Assembly (NCBI GenBank): GCA_038144955.1
Contig: JAYQOT010000088.1
Coordinates: 1 to 5,656 of the forward strand
DNA length: 5,656 bases
DNA from: Ga0077527 sp038144955
GTDB taxonomy: Bacteria > Pseudomonadota > Gammaproteobacteria > Burkholderiales > SG8-41
Direction of reading: 5' to 3'
In this document: in pieces, positions 1-5,405 of the stretch
Layout: each line of letters begins with the position of its first letter
Numbering within the stretch: the first letter of the stretch is position 1
Notes under the pieces: generated by a model
What the model was told of the DNA's origin: nothing
Database searches by the model: none
The model's input: the letters and a program-made list of their open reading frames with translations, nothing else
Position numbers and translations under genes: made by a program

Positions 1-161
1 TCAGCCAGCAGCCGGCCCTGCAGGTCGGTGCCGCCACCGGTGCTGAACGGCACGATGAAACGGATGGCTTTCTCGGGATAAGCCGCCGTCGCGGTGACGG
101 ATGCGGTGGATATAACCAGCGCGGACGCCAGAACACACGTACCCAGATACGATTTGCCCAT
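1..161 (-). CDS. Bug/TctC-family periplasmic solute-binding protein (5' end only)
   Basis: Only the first 53 codons are in the window; the gene runs off the left edge. The translation has a short n-region (MGKS), a hydrophobic stretch (residues 5-24) and a small-residue cleavage site around Ala26-Ala27, so it looks like a Sec signal peptide. The mature protein then starts YPEKAIRFIVPF, followed by GGGTD and RLLA. This matches the conserved N-terminus of the Bug family, the TctC-like binding proteins of tripartite tricarboxylate transporters, which capture carboxylates or other small organic molecules in the periplasm. Many Bug genes are orphans without TctA/TctB, and the window cannot show which applies here. 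The ATG is preceded on the minus strand by GAGGAG five bases away, which fixes the start. It is transcribed divergently from the STAS/kinase cluster. Family assignment is good; the substrate is unknown. Confidence 0.85.
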   Translation of the reverse strand, partial: MGKSYLGTCVLASALVISTASVTATAAYPEKAIRFIVPFSTGGGTDLQGRLLA

Positions 162-166
162 GCTCG

Positions 167-172
167 CTCCTC
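167..172 (-). promoter_or_regulatory. Shine-Dalgarno site of the Bug-family gene
   Basis: GAGGAG read on the minus strand, five bases before the ATG at 161. It supports the chosen start of the solute-binding protein. Confidence 0.75.
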
Positions 173-247
173 GAATGAGTTGAATGGCTTTATGTATGCC
201 GCCGAGGTCTGATGCCCCGTTACGGTTTTGTTTATTGCGCCGGGTAA

Positions 248-276
248 ATGTTAGACTATTTGAAACAGCCTGTCTG
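248..276 (-). promoter_or_regulatory. Weak candidate sigma-70 promoter for the Bug-family gene
   Basis: On the minus strand, CAGACA (4/6 to the -35 consensus) is separated by 17 bases from TAACAT (4/6 to the -10 consensus), about 87 nt before the start codon at 161. The match was found by eye and may be chance. Confidence 0.2.
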
Positions 277-325
277 TGCTGGCTACAGCGGCGGGGCCTC
301 GCGATTGCAATGGCATTGTCGGGCT

Positions 326-354
326 CGAACATTCATGGCGGCATCAGATAAAAT
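326..354 (+). promoter_or_regulatory. Candidate sigma-70 promoter for the STAS/kinase cluster
   Basis: TAAAAT at 349-354 matches the -10 consensus at 5 of 6 bases. Seventeen bases upstream, CGAACA (326-331) is only a weak -35 (3 of 6), so an activator might be needed. The -10 lies inside the first copy of an 11-bp direct repeat. It points at the STAS gene with a leader of roughly 215 nt. This is a by-eye call only. Confidence 0.3.
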
Positions 355-365
355 TCAGATAAAAC
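344..365 (+). repeat. Two tandem 11-bp direct repeats
   Basis: TCAGATAAAAT (344-354) is immediately followed by TCAGATAAAAC (355-365), identical at 10 of 11 positions. The 11-bp period places the two copies about one helical turn apart, on the same DNA face. It overlaps the best -10 candidate in this intergenic region, so it may be a binding site, a slippage duplication or both. Confidence 0.7.
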
Positions 366-454
366 AGAAGCTTGTGCGGTATTGAACCCCGGCATGGACT
401 CACGGCGCATGGATCCTGCGCCACGTCCGGTCCGGAAGTGCACCGCAGACTGGC

Positions 455-467
455 CCGGTTCAACCGG
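455..467. repeat. Short dyad in the STAS leader
   Basis: CCGGTT, one base, then AACCGG: perfect 6-bp arms around a single base, about 110 nt before the STAS start. The spacer is too short for an RNA hairpin using the full arms, so a protein-binding dyad is the likelier meaning if it has any. Confidence 0.35.
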
Positions 468-558
468 TATGCAGTATGCTGGGCACGGGGCTAGGACAGA
501 CATCCCGTCGGCAGTAAAAAACAATCAGCGCCGCAGCACCTGGAACATACCAACCACT

Positions 559-565
559 GGAGGGG
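559..565 (+). promoter_or_regulatory. Shine-Dalgarno site of the STAS gene
   Basis: GGAGGGG lies 11 bases before the ATG at 577. The spacing is slightly long but the match is strong, and it selects this start over the in-frame ATGs further upstream. Confidence 0.6.
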
Positions 566-576
566 TTCAAGTCATC

Positions 577-921
577 ATGTCTATCAGTCATACCGACGTT
601 GGCAACGACATCCGCAGAATCGTGATTTCAGGCCGACTCGACATTGAGGGAACGGATTCGGTTGCAGCCAAGCTCGAGGCACTGGTTGCCGAACCCAGGA
701 AAGGCGTGGTGGTAGATCTGACCATGCTGCAGTTTCTTGCGTCCATCGGCATTCGCGCGCTGATAACGGGCGCAAAGGCAGTACAAAAGCGCGGCGGCAA
801 GATGTCGCTGGTCGTCAGCGACAACTCGAGTGTCAAGATGAGCCTCGAAGCCACTGGGATCAACGACCTGATTCCGATGTTCGACAACACCGGAGATGCT
901 GAAAGGGCGGTTCTATCCTGA
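577..921 (+). CDS. STAS-domain anti-sigma-factor antagonist (SpoIIAA/RsbV/BtrV-like)
   Basis: A single-domain STAS protein of 114 residues, the usual length for SpoIIAA/RsbV antagonists. Visible features are the N-terminal strand IRRIVISGRLD (12-22), the core VVVDLTMLQFLASIGIR (44-60) and the C-terminal helix region near GINDLI (94-99). Ser56 in L-A-S-I-G aligns with the phosphorylated Ser58 of B. subtilis SpoIIAA (D-S-S-G), so switching by phosphorylation should be possible. In this family the unphosphorylated form binds a partner (an anti-sigma kinase or another effector) and phosphorylation releases it. The ATG at 577 is chosen because the STAS fold begins at MSISHTD and GGAGGGG lies just upstream; the open frame extends to 382 but does not look like protein. 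The stop TGA is followed directly by the GTG start of the kinase/phosphatase gene, implying translational coupling. It is inferred to be the substrate of both catalytic domains of that neighbour. Confidence 0.92.
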   Translation: MSISHTDVGNDIRRIVISGRLDIEGTDSVAAKLEALVAEPRKGVVVDLTMLQFLASIGIRALITGAKAVQKRGGKMSLVVSDNSSVKMSLEATGINDLIPMFDNTGDAERAVLS

Positions 922-2649
922 GTGGCAGTGACTGCACTGCCCGACGCCGTGGCATCCGAAGAATTTTCCATTGCGGCTTCTGCCGCAGAGGTGCGGCGCG
1001 CATCTGACTGGCTCGAATCTGTCTGCCGGAAACACTGCGTGCCGCAGGAGAAGGCAGACCGATTGGTGCTTTCGCTCAACGAGGTGTTGGAAAACGCCAT
1101 CGTCTACGGCGGTACTGCTGTAAAGTCATCCCCGGTCGGTTTGCGCTTCGAGGGCGGTCCCGAACTGGAGGGCGGCAAGGCCGGCGTGACCGTGTCCGAC
1201 TCCGGCGCGGCGTTCAATCCGCTTACGGTTGCAGAAAAAAAACAGGCCCGGAACCTCGAAGAAGCCACACCGGGAGGACTCGGCCTGGTGATGCTGCACA
1301 GGCTTTCAGACTGGCTTGATTACCGTCATGCCGACGGTCGCAACCACCTGAGTTTCGGTGTGCGCTGGGCTGAGATCCCCCACGCCAGCACCCATTTCCG
1401 TCGCGGGCCCGATCGTCGGACAGCCAACAGGGCGGTGGGTCAGGAGCGCAGGCGCGCTGCCCGGCGCGATCATGGCATTCGCTGGATTGCGCTGTTTCGC
1501 GATGCTGACCCGGCTGAATTGGAACGGGCGCTGGTCGAATGCGAAGTGCTGCTGCTGCCCGCGGGCCAGGCACTGCTGCGTCCGGGCATGCAGAACCAGA
1601 ATGTCTTCATTTTGCTTTCCGGGAAGCTGAATGCCTACATCGGGGGGGTGGAGAATCCGGATGCGGCCATCGAGATCCTGCCCAGTGAATGCATCGGTGA
1701 ACTTTCCGCGATCGACGGCAAACCGAGCTCGGCTTTGGTGCTTGCCGTCGAAGACGCCCGCGTACTGAAACTCGACAAGGAGGTGTTCTGGCGGCGCCTG
1801 ATCAAGCTGCAGGGCGTGGCTGAAAACCTGATGGTCACGCTGACCGAACGCATGCGACGCAGCAACGAGAAGGCAATGGTGCTGCAGCGTGAGCACCTCG
1901 AGCTGAAGCACCTGAAAAAGGAGCTGGAACTCGCGCGCCAGCTCCAGGCCAGCATGCTGCCACTCCAGCGCCCCCTGTTTCCCGGGCGCGCCGACATAGA
2001 AGTCTGCGGTTTCATGGAACCCGCCTCCAAGATCGGCGGCGACCTGTTTGATGCATTTTTCGTCGACAGTCGTACTTTGTTCATCTGCATCGGCGACGTT
2101 TCCGGTCACGGCATTGCGGCGTCCCTGTTCATGGTGCGCGTGATCGGGCTGCTGCGGATGCTGGCGATGGATACGATGCAACCCGACAGCATTCTTGAAA
2201 CCCTCAACGATCGCCTGTGCATCGGCAATGACACCAACCTTTTCGTCACGCTGTTCTGCGGATTTCTGGACGTGCAGAGCGGCAGTCTGACCTATTCCAA
2301 CGGTGGACACTGCGCGCCGATAATCCACAAGGGTAGGGAGGTCACCCTGCTGCCGCTGCCCAAGGGAATGCTCGTCGGGGCGGCGAGCGGCCGTCGCTAC
2401 GCCTGCCTGGAATACGTGCTGCAGCCAGGGGAGACCCTGCTCTGTTACACCGACGGCGTCACCGAAGCCGAGAGCCAGTCAGGAAAACCCTTTTCGGAGG
2501 CGGGGTGTGTGGACCTGATGCGCCAGCACGCGGCACGACCGCTGCTCGATTTGCTGGATGCGCTCCATGACGGCGTCGTCAGCCACATCGGGTCCAGGTT
2601 GCTCGCGGACGACTGCACGATGCTGGCGGTGCGCCGTCCTTCGTTCTGA
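922..2649 (+). CDS. Trifunctional partner-switching regulator: RsbW-like kinase, cNMP-binding-like domain, SpoIIE/PP2C phosphatase
   Basis: 575 residues, probably cytoplasmic; no signal peptide or membrane segment is seen. Domain order: (1) residues ~12-150, GHKL serine kinase of the RsbW/SpoIIAB type, with N-box N53-E54...N58, DSG at 93-95 and a glycine-rich lid GGLGL at 118-122. (2) ~153-187, an arginine-rich linker. (3) ~186-308, a CRP/FNR-like cyclic-nucleotide-binding fold with IGEL at 258-261. (4) ~309-348, a likely coiled coil ending in ELARQLQASMLP, the usual lead-in to SpoIIE phosphatases. (5) ~355-573, a PP2C domain with GGDLFD (D374, D377), GDVSGHG (D392), TDGVTE (D511) and DD (563-564), all expected metal-binding acids present. 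Kinase and phosphatase both look active, so it should phosphorylate and dephosphorylate the STAS protein encoded just upstream, with the central domain biasing the balance. GTG at 922 abuts the upstream TGA; an in-frame GTG at 928 is an alternative. The layout resembles SypE of Vibrio fischeri with a different sensor. The output partner is unknown. Confidence 0.9.
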   Translation: MAVTALPDAVASEEFSIAASAAEVRRASDWLESVCRKHCVPQEKADRLVLSLNEVLENAIVYGGTAVKSSPVGLRFEGGPELEGGKAGVTVSDSGAAFNPLTVAEKKQARNLEEATPGGLGLVMLHRLSDWLDYRHADGRNHLSFGVRWAEIPHASTHFRRGPDRRTANRAVGQERRRAARRDHGIRWIALFRDADPAELERALVECEVLLLPAGQALLRPGMQNQNVFILLSGKLNAYIGGVENPDAAIEILPSECIGELSAIDGKPSSALVLAVEDARVLKLDKEVFWRRLIKLQGVAENLMVTLTERMRRSNEKAMVLQREHLELKHLKKELELARQLQASMLPLQRPLFPGRADIEVCGFMEPASKIGGDLFDAFFVDSRTLFICIGDVSGHGIAASLFMVRVIGLLRMLAMDTMQPDSILETLNDRLCIGNDTNLFVTLFCGFLDVQSGSLTYSNGGHCAPIIHKGREVTLLPLPKGMLVGAASGRRYACLEYVLQPGETLLCYTDGVTEAESQSGKPFSEAGCVDLMRQHAARPLLDLLDALHDGVVSHIGSRLLADDCTMLAVRRPSF

Positions 2650-2680
2650 CCTTTTCAACATTCCAGCCGAGCAACGTACC

Positions 2681-2689
2681 GGAAACAGG
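2681..2689 (+). promoter_or_regulatory. Weak ribosome binding site of the YciI-like gene
   Basis: GGAAACAGG ends two bases before the ATG at 2692; its GGAA core is about seven bases away. It is a weak but plausible Shine-Dalgarno site in the 42-nt gap after the kinase/phosphatase stop. Confidence 0.35.
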
Positions 2690-2691
2690 CC

Positions 2692-3294
2692 ATGCACTAT
2701 TTCTTTTTCTGCCGCGATAATCCCGGCGCCGGCGACCTGCGCAAGCAGACCGAGCAGGCGCACTGGGCATTCATGGACGATTACTCCAAAGGTTTCGTCG
2801 CCCGTGGCCCCACGCAGACGGCCGACGGCAGCGCGCAGACCGGCAGCATGCACATCGTTGACCTGCCTGACGCGGCTGCCGTGCAGCGTTTCGCCTACGA
2901 GGAGCCGCGGCACAAGGCGGGGCTCTACGGTGAAGTGATCATCAGTCGCTGGCGCAACGAAAGCGGGCGCACGATGTGGGAATACCCGGTTGCGCTCGGC
3001 AACGAACAGCGTTTTCTGGTCATCGCCCAGGGTGCGCCTGCTGCGGCGGAGAAGGCTGGAACGCTGTTGCAGGAACGGAAAGAATATTTCATGCAACAGG
3101 GTGCAGAGGCGCGCGTCATCGTCACCGGATCGCTGCTTGGCGAGGACGGCAAAACCTGGGCAGGTACGGTGCTGATGATTCAGATGCCTGACCGTGCAGC
3201 GTTCGATCTGCTGTGGCGTGATGATCCGCTGGTAAAAGCCGGCGCCTACCGCTCGGTCGAAGTGCATCGCTGGATGTTCGGCGGTCGGCGCTGA
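2692..3294 (+). CDS. Tandem YciI-like (YCII, ferredoxin-like fold) protein
   Basis: 200 residues, about twice the ~95-100 of a single YciI protein, and made of two YCII-like units. Unit 1 (about 2-88) has FFFCRD, the conserved histidine (H24 in QAHWAFM), a GP turn (39-40), a GS strand (51-52), LPDAAA (58-63), EP-RHKAGLY (71-79) and a closing RW (86-87). Unit 2 (about 107-198) has FLVIAQ, MPDRAA (165-170), DP-LVKAGAY (178-186) and RW (193-194). The halves align at an offset of about 107. YciI proteins are small dimeric proteins with a putative His/Asp site and mostly unknown reactions. Here unit 1 keeps the His but has Glu for Asp before Pro, and unit 2 keeps Asp-Pro but lacks the His. It follows the phosphatase stop by 42 nt on the same strand, so it may be cotranscribed, but a functional link is not evident. 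Cytoplasmic; no signal peptide. Confidence 0.75.
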   Translation: MHYFFFCRDNPGAGDLRKQTEQAHWAFMDDYSKGFVARGPTQTADGSAQTGSMHIVDLPDAAAVQRFAYEEPRHKAGLYGEVIISRWRNESGRTMWEYPVALGNEQRFLVIAQGAPAAAEKAGTLLQERKEYFMQQGAEARVIVTGSLLGEDGKTWAGTVLMIQMPDRAAFDLLWRDDPLVKAGAYRSVEVHRWMFGGRR

Positions 3295-3312
3295 TCAGCG
3301 GATCTATTTTTC
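3289..3312 (+). terminator. Weak possible terminator after the YciI-like gene
   Basis: A perfect 12-bp palindrome, CGCTGATCAGCG (3289-3300), spans the stop codon and is followed by GATCTATTTTTCC. The T-run is suitable, but the palindrome leaves only a 4-bp stem once a loop is allowed, so the hairpin is poor. It lies in the 56-bp gap between convergent genes, where termination is expected. Confidence 0.25.
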
Positions 3313-3315
3313 CTA

Positions 3316-3340
3316 TATTCTGCAGAGGCTGCAGGGAATA
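3316..3340. repeat. Inverted repeat between convergent genes
   Basis: CTGCAG (3320-3325), loop AGG, CTGCAG (3329-3334), extendable past a two-base bulge by TATTC pairing with GAATA. It can fold on either strand and sits between convergent stop codons, so it may help termination or protect 3' ends. Neither strand has a T-run directly after it, so it is not a classic intrinsic terminator. Confidence 0.45.
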
Positions 3341-3350
3341 CCTTGCGCAG

Positions 3351-4325
3351 CTATCGATCGTAATATGGCCTTATCGAACCACTGCGTGAATGCAGGACAT
3401 CGACAGTCTGGCCTTTCTGATCTTTTCCCAGCGCTTCATAATCGTCGCCTTTTTTCCAGATCCATTCCCATGCGACCCCGGGATAGTGATCCTGCAGCCT
3501 TTTTCGTACGGGTAGCGGCAGGTCATCGGCCGTCAGGTGGCCTCGACCGCGAGACATTCGCTGTTCAAGCTCCACAACGTCAAATCGTTCACGAAACCGT
3601 ACCATTTGACAAAGCGCCTCCAGTGCAACAAGGGAGCGTTCCGCTTCCGACAGTTCGGTTTTGCGGGCTGCGAAGTGATTGCGGAGTTCATGGGATCGGG
3701 CTTCGAATTCCCCGATCAGAAACAGCACGCAGATGAAATTCTCCATTGACAGAGGGCGGGCGACTGACCATCTGGCGAGAGGCTCTTTGCTGATTGCGGC
3801 CACTAATTCCTGGGAGAAACCCGGGGGATTAAGCATCTCGCCCCGTTTTCGGTCGGGTCCGGCGTAGATCACACGCCCCTCTGGGGTGACATAAGCGTAT
3901 GCCCTCTTGCCGGCTGGATCGCTGCCGCCTATTTCATGACCTTCATCAATGCTCATGGCCCAATCCCAGCTGATGCCGGGATATGCCGCATCTGCTGCCT
4001 GCTGAATGGCGGCGGGTAAATCCGATGCCGCAAGTCCTATGCGACCTGAGTGCGTACGTCGCGCCCATTCCTCCTGGTTGAAGCGATCACCACGCGCCAT
4101 GCAATGCAGGCCTTCAAGGGCCAGACAGGAGAGTCGGCTTCCTCGAAAATTTTCGTAGTTACGCACCAGAAAACCCAGTATCGCTTCCTGGGATTCTTCG
4201 AATTCACCGATACATCGCAGCATGCATACCAGATGACTATCGGATGTTTCCTGCAGGAAGACCCAGCGGACGTATTTGTTGAGACGCAGTTCCGATTCGA
4301 GTTCCGGGGTAAAAATCGCTGGCAC
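3351..4325 (-). CDS. Unrecognised protein made of two tandem copies of a ~155-aa unit
   Basis: 324 residues, starting at GTG; I do not recognise the family. The start is well supported: GGGAG lies seven bases before the GTG on the minus strand. The protein is an internal duplication. Unit 1 is about 5-160 and unit 2 about 170-324, offset 165-166. Matching landmarks are F-x-x-E-L (5-9/170-174), RW (20-21/185-186), IGEFE (39-43/204-208), A-L-E-x-L (69-73/234-238), RF (81-82/247-248), DLP (102-104/268-270) and YPG-x-x-W-[DE]-W (115-122/281-288). The units look mostly helical, with a beta-like tail (AYVTPEGRVIY at 143-153). No signal peptide, membrane segment or catalytic motif is evident. It lies 34 nt downstream of the metallo-beta-lactamase-fold gene on the same strand, so the two are probably cotranscribed. 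By eye its base composition is more AT-rich than its neighbours, which may mean a different origin. Confidence 0.8.
   Translation of the reverse strand: MPAIFTPELESELRLNKYVRWVFLQETSDSHLVCMLRCIGEFEESQEAILGFLVRNYENFRGSRLSCLALEGLHCMARGDRFNQEEWARRTHSGRIGLAASDLPAAIQQAADAAYPGISWDWAMSIDEGHEIGGSDPAGKRAYAYVTPEGRVIYAGPDRKRGEMLNPPGFSQELVAAISKEPLARWSVARPLSMENFICVLFLIGEFEARSHELRNHFAARKTELSEAERSLVALEALCQMVRFRERFDVVELEQRMSRGRGHLTADDLPLPVRKRLQDHYPGVAWEWIWKKGDDYEALGKDQKGQTVDVLHSRSGSIRPYYDR
3354..3818 (-). repeat. Protein repeat unit 2 (residues ~170-324) of the duplicated protein
   Basis: Second copy of the ~155-residue unit. It carries IGEFE (204-208), ALEAL (234-238), DDLP (267-270) and YPGVAWEW (281-288), all matching unit 1. 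Boundaries are approximate, and similarity is clear at protein level only. Confidence 0.7.
3846..4313 (-). repeat. Protein repeat unit 1 (residues ~5-160) of the duplicated protein
   Basis: First copy of the unit. It carries IGEFE (39-43), ALEGL (69-73), SDLP (101-104) and YPGISWDW (115-122). Divergence from unit 2 is high between these landmarks, so the duplication is old. Confidence 0.7.
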
Positions 4326-4332
4326 GAATTTT

Positions 4333-4337
4333 CTCCC
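4333..4337 (-). promoter_or_regulatory. Shine-Dalgarno site deciding the GTG start at 4325
   Basis: GGGAG read on the minus strand, seven bases before the GTG. It supports a non-ATG start for the duplicated protein and independent initiation after the upstream gene's stop. Confidence 0.65.
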
Positions 4338-4359
4338 GAACTTGTATGTCAGCTGTTGC

Positions 4360-5349
4360 TTACCCGCCGAAGGTGTAGCGGCTGCCGACGTTGGAGTAGA
4401 TCACCCGGTCGGGCATTTTCTCGCGCAGCATGTTGATGAAACGCTCACCGGTGCAGTGCATCGGTACGATCACGTCGGGATTGATCGCCTGCAGTTCCTG
4501 CAGCGTGTGCTGCAGGTAGTCCGGTTGTGCCACGCCGAGATGGAAGCCGCCCATCACCGCGTGCACCTTGTCGACATTGGCGGCCTTCATCGCGCTGCGC
4601 ACCGTATTTATGATGCCGGTATGGCCGCAGGATGAAATCACCACCAGTCCCTTGCCCTTGACGATGTAGCAGGTGGCGTGTTCATCGGGATGGGTGTCCT
4701 TCACCAGCTTGCCTTCGCGTTCTGCCTCGGTGAAATGATCATCCACCACCAGCGAGCCGCCGGTGACTTCCTCGAACGAATCGCGCTCGATGTAACCCGA
4801 AGTGAAGGCGCCTTCCAGCGCCTGCGGCTTCGGGCAGCACACCGGCAGCACCTTCTGCGCCTCGAGCGCGGCGCGGTCAAGCGTGCACCACTGCTGCGGC
4901 TCGCCGCCTTCCTTGATCCACTTGGTGCGGAAGATGGTCTCGCCGCCGACATACAGTGCGAGGTCGTCGCGCATTTTTGTGCGGTGGTGCTTCACAAAGC
5001 CCTGCAACCCGCCGAAATGGTCGAGGTGGCCGTGGGAGAGGATCAGGCCGTTGATCTTCCCGGGCTCTACGCCGAGCAGTTCGAAATTGCGGTTGATGAT
5101 CTCCGGCGTGTAGCCGAAGTCGAGGACGTACTGTGCCTTGGCGCCGTCTTTTTCCGACGTGAGGTGCAGCGACAGGCCCCATTCACAGGCGAGCGTCATG
5201 TCGGGACGGCCGTAGATGCGTCCGATGTGCTCGATCTTCACATGCTGGTGAGACGTCCGCGGCAGGAAACGCTCGTAGCGCGAATCGACGAGCACGCGCA
5301 CGGACAGGGCATCGACGACGGGGGCGGTGAAGGGGCTGGCGGATGGCAT
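4360..5349 (-). CDS. Metallo-beta-lactamase-fold protein, COG1237 (dihydropterin-RFA-P synthase-like) type
   Basis: 329 residues from the ATG at 5349, chosen because GGAGG lies nine bases upstream; an in-frame ATG at 5391 would add 14 residues but lacks such a site. The metal-binding motif is S-H-G-H-L-D-H (H106, H108, D110, H111). Further likely ligand regions are SSCGHTG (H243), GGFHLG (H270) and PMHCTG (H298). The order of EWGLSLHL, LDFGYTP, LSHGHLDHFGGL, SSCGHTGIINT, GGFHL and PMHCTG fits the COG1237 group, some members of which are named 7,8-dihydropterin-6-yl-methyl-4-(ribofuranosyl)aminobenzene 5'-phosphate synthases. In bacteria that name is usually inherited by annotation, so the substrate here is unknown; a two-metal hydrolase or related enzyme in the cytoplasm is the safe statement. 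It is probably the first gene of a two-gene unit with the duplicated protein downstream. A perfect 8-bp dyad lies 57-75 nt before its start. Confidence 0.85.
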   Translation of the reverse strand: MPSASPFTAPVVDALSVRVLVDSRYERFLPRTSHQHVKIEHIGRIYGRPDMTLACEWGLSLHLTSEKDGAKAQYVLDFGYTPEIINRNFELLGVEPGKINGLILSHGHLDHFGGLQGFVKHHRTKMRDDLALYVGGETIFRTKWIKEGGEPQQWCTLDRAALEAQKVLPVCCPKPQALEGAFTSGYIERDSFEEVTGGSLVVDDHFTEAEREGKLVKDTHPDEHATCYIVKGKGLVVISSCGHTGIINTVRSAMKAANVDKVHAVMGGFHLGVAQPDYLQHTLQELQAINPDVIVPMHCTGERFINMLREKMPDRVIYSNVGSRYTFGG

Positions 5350-5358
5350 GATGTTTTT

Positions 5359-5363
5359 CCTCC
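5359..5363 (-). promoter_or_regulatory. Shine-Dalgarno site deciding the MBL-fold start at 5349
   Basis: GGAGG read on the minus strand, nine bases before the ATG at 5349. It rules in favour of this start over the in-frame ATGs further upstream. Confidence 0.75.
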
Positions 5364-5405
5364 GAAGTTGCAGGCGATGCATTGCCGGCAAGAGGTCTTA
5401 TCCTA

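Larger units (their letters stand above)
162..576. other. Divergent intergenic region, 415 nt
   Basis: No convincing gene lies here. The frame of the STAS gene stays open upstream to about 382, but the translation there is arginine/proline-rich, unlike a STAS N-terminus, and its ATGs lack a good ribosome binding site. The region holds a candidate plus-strand promoter (326-354), an 11-bp tandem direct repeat (344-365), a weak candidate minus-strand promoter (248-276), and short dyads: ATTGCAAT at 304-311 and CCGGTT-C-AACCGG at 455-467. If the promoter near 350 is used, the STAS mRNA has a leader of roughly 215 nt. No tRNA or recognisable riboswitch was seen. Confidence 0.6.

Noticed and set aside
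382..576. N-terminal extension of the STAS protein from an ATG at 382
   Set aside because: The STAS fold begins at the ATG at 577, which has GGAGGGG upstream; the extension is Arg/Pro-rich and would make the protein unusually long for a single-domain STAS antagonist.
162..576. Search for mobile-element ends, tRNA genes or CRISPR repeats in the large gap
   Set aside because: No terminal inverted repeats, target duplications, cloverleaf pattern or regularly spaced repeats were found; the only tandem repeat is the two-copy 11-mer.
1306..2328. Long open frame (340 codons) on the minus strand
   Set aside because: Antisense to the kinase/cNMP/phosphatase gene, whose motifs are unmistakable; the antisense product is Gln/His-rich without recognisable domains, typical of a GC-rich shadow frame.
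2479..3267. Open frame on the minus strand across the phosphatase end and the YciI-like gene
   Set aside because: It spans two recognisable plus-strand genes and their gap, and its translation shows no domain.
3316..3340. Hairpin as a bidirectional intrinsic terminator
   Set aside because: No T-run follows the hairpin on either strand: the plus-strand T-run precedes it and the minus strand continues with an A-run. Kept only as an inverted repeat.
5350..5391. Longer MBL-fold start at 5391
   Set aside because: The ATG at 5349 has GGAGG nine bases upstream, and that site would lie inside the coding region if the longer start were used.
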